Shown: positions 6,291-8,032 of the stretch, in pieces
Numbering within the stretch: the first letter of the stretch is position 1
Layout: every line of letters begins with the position of its first letter
Source of the DNA: Bryobacterales bacterium
GTDB lineage: Bacteria; Acidobacteriota; Terriglobia; Bryobacterales; Bryobacteraceae
Direction: 5' to 3'
DNA length: 8,032 nucleotides
Assembly: GCA_020853155.1 (NCBI GenBank)
Contig: JADYZL010000100.1
Location: 1 to 8,032 of the forward strand
Program-made: the position numbers and the translations under genes
Notes under the pieces: model-generated
Seen by the model: the letters and a program-made list of their open reading frames with translations, nothing else
Told to the model about the DNA's origin: nothing
Database searches by the model: none

Positions 6291-7478
6291 CTACCTCAGC
6301 AGGCGATCAATGTTCGCATGGTAAATCTTCTTGAGGATGGCATCGGGCAGGCCCAGGCCGTAGATGCGCCAGCGGCCCTGCGGAGGCACGGGCGCGGGTG
6401 CGTAGTCGAAGTACTCGTCGGTGGTTTCGAGGAAGCGGTAATAGATCTTGTAGAGGTCGTCGCCGAAGATCTGCTGCGGCACGTTGTAGCCCTTGGGGAT
6501 GGCGTCCGTGCCGAACATGCAGCGATCCTGATAGCGGTCAATGAACTTGCGGGTGTTTCGGGGCGCGCGCCCGAGTTCGCCGATGCGGGCCGCCATCTCC
6601 ACCTGGATATTCGGAAACTTATCCATCCATTGGGCCACGAGCCCGAGGTTCTCCGCGTCGTTGCCCCAATGCAGCAGGACGAATTGGGTCTTGGGATGGC
6701 GGGCGAGCACTCGGTTGCGGGCCTCCATGATGTCCATGAAACTGGGGAAATCCTTCCCATGGAAACTCCAATCCGGGTGATTGTTCAGTTCCTCGAAGCG
6801 CTCATTGAAGCGGTCCGTGGGCAGGAAGAACGCTTCCGGGTCTCCGACGTGCATGAAAACCGGAATGTTCTTGGCGGCACAGGCTTCCCACATGAGGTCG
6901 AAGCGCTTGTCGTCCACCTTTACGAGGCTTCCATCGGTATTGCGCAGATAGAGGCCGAGGGTCTTCAGGACCTTCAAGCCCTTCGCACCGCGGCCCACTT
7001 CGCGTTCGATGGCATCGGCCTGCATCTTGGCGTAACCGGCTTCGTTCGCCCGATGCCACTGCGGTTCGGTGAAGGTGATGAAGCGCCCTGGGTGGGCGAG
7101 GTCATAGCGGGTGTGGCTTTCGAGAAAGCCCTTGTCATAGCCCCCGGTGACGTTGATGAGGGTGCGGATATTCCGCCGGTCCATAACCGCCAAAAGCTCT
7201 TCCGGGGTGGCGGAAAACTTCAGCCCGGAGCCGTCCGGACTCTTCGCCGAAAAGCTCCAATGCGTATGCACGTCGACGACCGGATACTTTGACCGCTCGA
7301 CGGTATGCTCCGCGACGTGCAGCATGCTCTTGGGGACAAAGTCCTCCAATTCGAGCGGCATCTTGCCGCCTTTTCGACGCTCGCTCAGGCTATCGGTTTG
7401 CGCCGCGAGACGGCCTGCCGCCGCTAAGCCAGCCGCCGCGCCGCCCGCAAGGCGGGCCAATACATCTCTCCGTTTCAT
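6291..7478 (-). CDS. Exported amidohydrolase-family metal-dependent hydrolase (Amidohydro_2 type)
   Basis: This 395-residue TIM-barrel protein looks like the amidohydrolase-2 family, whose members hydrolyse lactones or amides or decarboxylate aromatic acids. The N-terminus MKRRDVLARLAGG followed by an Ala/Gly-rich core and LAAQ (24-27) reads as a twin-arginine signal, so the enzyme probably folds with its metal in the cytoplasm and acts in the periplasm. Metal and catalytic candidates are His71 and His73 (VDVHTHW), His210 (VFMHVGDP), His270 (VLLHWGND) and Asp325 (MFGTDAIP), in the family order. AGGAG (7490-7486) precedes the ATG at 8 nt. A weak extended -10 (TGATATTTT, near 7505-7497) lies directly upstream but would leave almost no leader. 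The gene heads an operon with the CBM9-like gene. The substrate is not deducible. Confidence 0.85.
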   Translation of the reverse strand: MKRRDVLARLAGGAAAGLAAAGRLAAQTDSLSERRKGGKMPLELEDFVPKSMLHVAEHTVERSKYPVVDVHTHWSFSAKSPDGSGLKFSATPEELLAVMDRRNIRTLINVTGGYDKGFLESHTRYDLAHPGRFITFTEPQWHRANEAGYAKMQADAIEREVGRGAKGLKVLKTLGLYLRNTDGSLVKVDDKRFDLMWEACAAKNIPVFMHVGDPEAFFLPTDRFNERFEELNNHPDWSFHGKDFPSFMDIMEARNRVLARHPKTQFVLLHWGNDAENLGLVAQWMDKFPNIQVEMAARIGELGRAPRNTRKFIDRYQDRCMFGTDAIPKGYNVPQQIFGDDLYKIYYRFLETTDEYFDYAPAPVPPQGRWRIYGLGLPDAILKKIYHANIDRLLR

Positions 7479-7596
7479 GAAGACACTCCTGCGAGTAAAA
7501 TATCACGCCCGGCATGCCGCCTGATTCTTCGACGCGGTGAGCCGCCCGGAGTTGCGTTCCGGCAGCGCCGCACAAGCCGGTAAGCCGGATATCGGG

Positions 7597-7608
7597 CCTG
7601 GCGCCAGG
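7597..7608. promoter_or_regulatory. 12-bp perfect palindrome beside the tandem repeats
   Basis: CCTGGCGCCAGG is fully self-complementary and ends two bases before the first 13-bp repeat. Placed about 120 bp upstream of the amidohydrolase start, it could be a regulator site, but GC-rich palindromes of this size can occur by chance. Confidence 0.3.
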
Positions 7609-7610
7609 GT

Positions 7611-7649
7611 GAGATCTTACAGGGAGATTTTGCAGCGAGATTTTACAAG
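7611..7649. repeat. Three tandem 13-bp direct repeats
   Basis: Three adjacent units read GAGATCTTACAGG (7611-7623), GAGATTTTGCAGC (7624-7636) and GAGATTTTACAAG (7637-7649). They share GAGAT.TT.CA with no gaps between them. On the minus strand the core is TG(T/C)AA(A/G)ATCTC. The array lies about 130 bp upstream of the amidohydrolase start and could be a set of protein-binding iterons. Alternatively it could be transposase-binding repeats at the end of a lost mobile element. Confidence 0.65.
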
Positions 7650-7712
7650 TAGCAGGAAAGATCGAGGAAACGGTCACGCGGAGAGGTGCGTCTGCCCAAG
7701 GTGGGTAAAGTG

Positions 7713-7726
7713 CTCAATTCATTGAG
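7713..7726. promoter_or_regulatory. Short inverted repeat CTCAAT-TC-ATTGAG
   Basis: Perfect 6-bp arms around a 2-bp centre lie in a locally AT-richer patch of the non-coding region. A related self-complementary CTCAATTGAG occurs at 7945-7954 inside the right-edge coding region. Either could be an operator, but the evidence is only the symmetry. Confidence 0.25.
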
Positions 7727-7820
7727 GATAGTAGCGAGGCTGGGCGTGCGGGGGGCGGACCGTGAGTGTCAGCAACTCTGGCCCGGCTCCCATTTCGTCA
7801 CCAAAGGCAGGCAGCTTTCG

Positions 7821-8032
7821 CTATGCTTCTTGTTTAGCTTGCTTGGCGGGCGCGGCCTTCTTTTTGACGGCTTTCTTCGTGGTGGCGCCGGCAGTAGATT
7901 TTCGCTTGCCCTTTTTCTCGGTGGGAGGTTCGCGATCGCTTTTCCTCAATTGAGAGACGGCGATCGAAGTAACGAACGTCTTTTCGCCATGGTCGTCGTA
8001 ACGAATCGTCATCCGCTCTTCGGTAATCGTGA
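7821..8032 (-). CDS. 3' end of a gene with a Lys/Ala-rich basic tail, start uncertain
   Basis: The frame is open from the TAG at 7823-7821 to the right edge. An internal ATG at 8012 would give a 63-residue protein, but no good Shine-Dalgarno precedes it and the codons upstream look equally coding, so this is probably the end of a longer gene. The visible part has a mixed segment (MTIRYDDHGEKTFVTSIAV region) followed by a low-complexity tail of 33 residues containing 11 Lys and 8 Ala, with KKAVKKKAAPAK at its heart. Such tails resemble histone-H1-like or nucleic-acid-binding extensions. No specific function can be assigned. Confidence 0.5.
   Translation of the reverse strand, partial: TITEERMTIRYDDHGEKTFVTSIAVSQLRKSDREPPTEKKGKRKSTAGATTKKAVKKKAAPAKQAKQEA

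Larger units (their letters stand above)
7479..7820. other. 342-bp non-coding region upstream of the amidohydrolase operon
   Basis: No reading frame here has a convincing start, ribosome site and protein-like sequence, and I find no tRNA-like or CRISPR-like structure. Its content is a set of tandem 13-bp repeats, a 12-bp palindrome and a separate inverted repeat, listed individually. Read leftward, it is the promoter region of the amidohydrolase gene. Read from the right, it is also the 3' flank of the gene entering from the right edge. Confidence 0.55.

Noticed and set aside
6318..7292. 324-codon rightward frame opposite the amidohydrolase
   Set aside because: It mirrors the well-supported amidohydrolase codons and shows no recognisable domain; long antisense frames are common at this GC content.
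7510..7519. CGGCATGCCG palindrome near the amidohydrolase start
   Set aside because: Ten GC-rich self-complementary bases are likely by chance in this composition and nothing else supports a site.
7611..7649. Tandem repeats as a CRISPR array
   Set aside because: The units are 13 bp, contiguous with no spacers, and no cas genes are present.
7651..7820. Rightward open frame without a start codon following the tandem repeats
   Set aside because: It begins after a TAG, has no ATG and no ribosome site, and continues into the antisense of the right-edge gene. It could be a decayed fragment, but I cannot support that.

Overview
The window is GC-rich, gene-dense bacterial chromosome. The gene types suggest an Acidobacteriota-like soil or sediment bacterium: a Tat-exported amidohydrolase, a secreted carbohydrate-binding-9-like protein, a PPi-type phosphofructokinase motif, and weak Shine-Dalgarno sites or very short leaders. 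This placement is an impression from gene content and style, not a phylogenetic result. I see no rRNA, tRNA, CRISPR array or intact mobile element.

Left part (1-4826). A phosphofructokinase gene, cut by the left edge, is read leftward from 434. Divergent from it, a rightward run encodes an AgaS-type double-SIS sugar-phosphate isomerase/deaminase (559-1869), a Kef-type CPA2 cation/proton antiporter with a C-terminal TrkA-N domain (1866-3524), and a fosmidomycin-resistance-type MFS transporter (3582-4826). The isomerase and antiporter overlap by an ATGA, so they are very probably translationally coupled. The MFS gene follows after 57 bp and may or may not belong to the same transcript. PFK and AgaS both act on hexose phosphates. 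The antiporter may answer the ionic or electrophile stress that follows sugar-phosphate imbalance, but that link is inference.

Right part (4883-7478). Three genes are read leftward and converge with the MFS gene on a small terminator-like hairpin near 4859-4885. The order of transcription is an exported amidohydrolase (7478-6291), a secreted CBM9-like protein (6285-5545, 5 bp after the amidohydrolase), a strong GC-rich hairpin (5508-5471), then a 181-residue membrane-anchored protein of unknown function (5428-4883). The last gene has its own TATAAT box, embedded in a perfect 9+9 bp dyad that also covers its start codon.

Right edge (7479-8032). A 342-bp non-coding stretch upstream of the amidohydrolase carries three tandem 13-bp repeats, a 12-bp palindrome next to them and a further inverted repeat. 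It is probably a regulatory region, or possibly the remnant end of a mobile element. Beyond it, the 3' end of a leftward gene encodes a Lys/Ala-rich histone-like tail.

No gene set here amounts to a clearly new defence or biosynthetic system. The best leads are the two regulatory DNA structures (5427-5448 and 7597-7649), the unknown 181-residue protein, and the isomerase-antiporter coupling.
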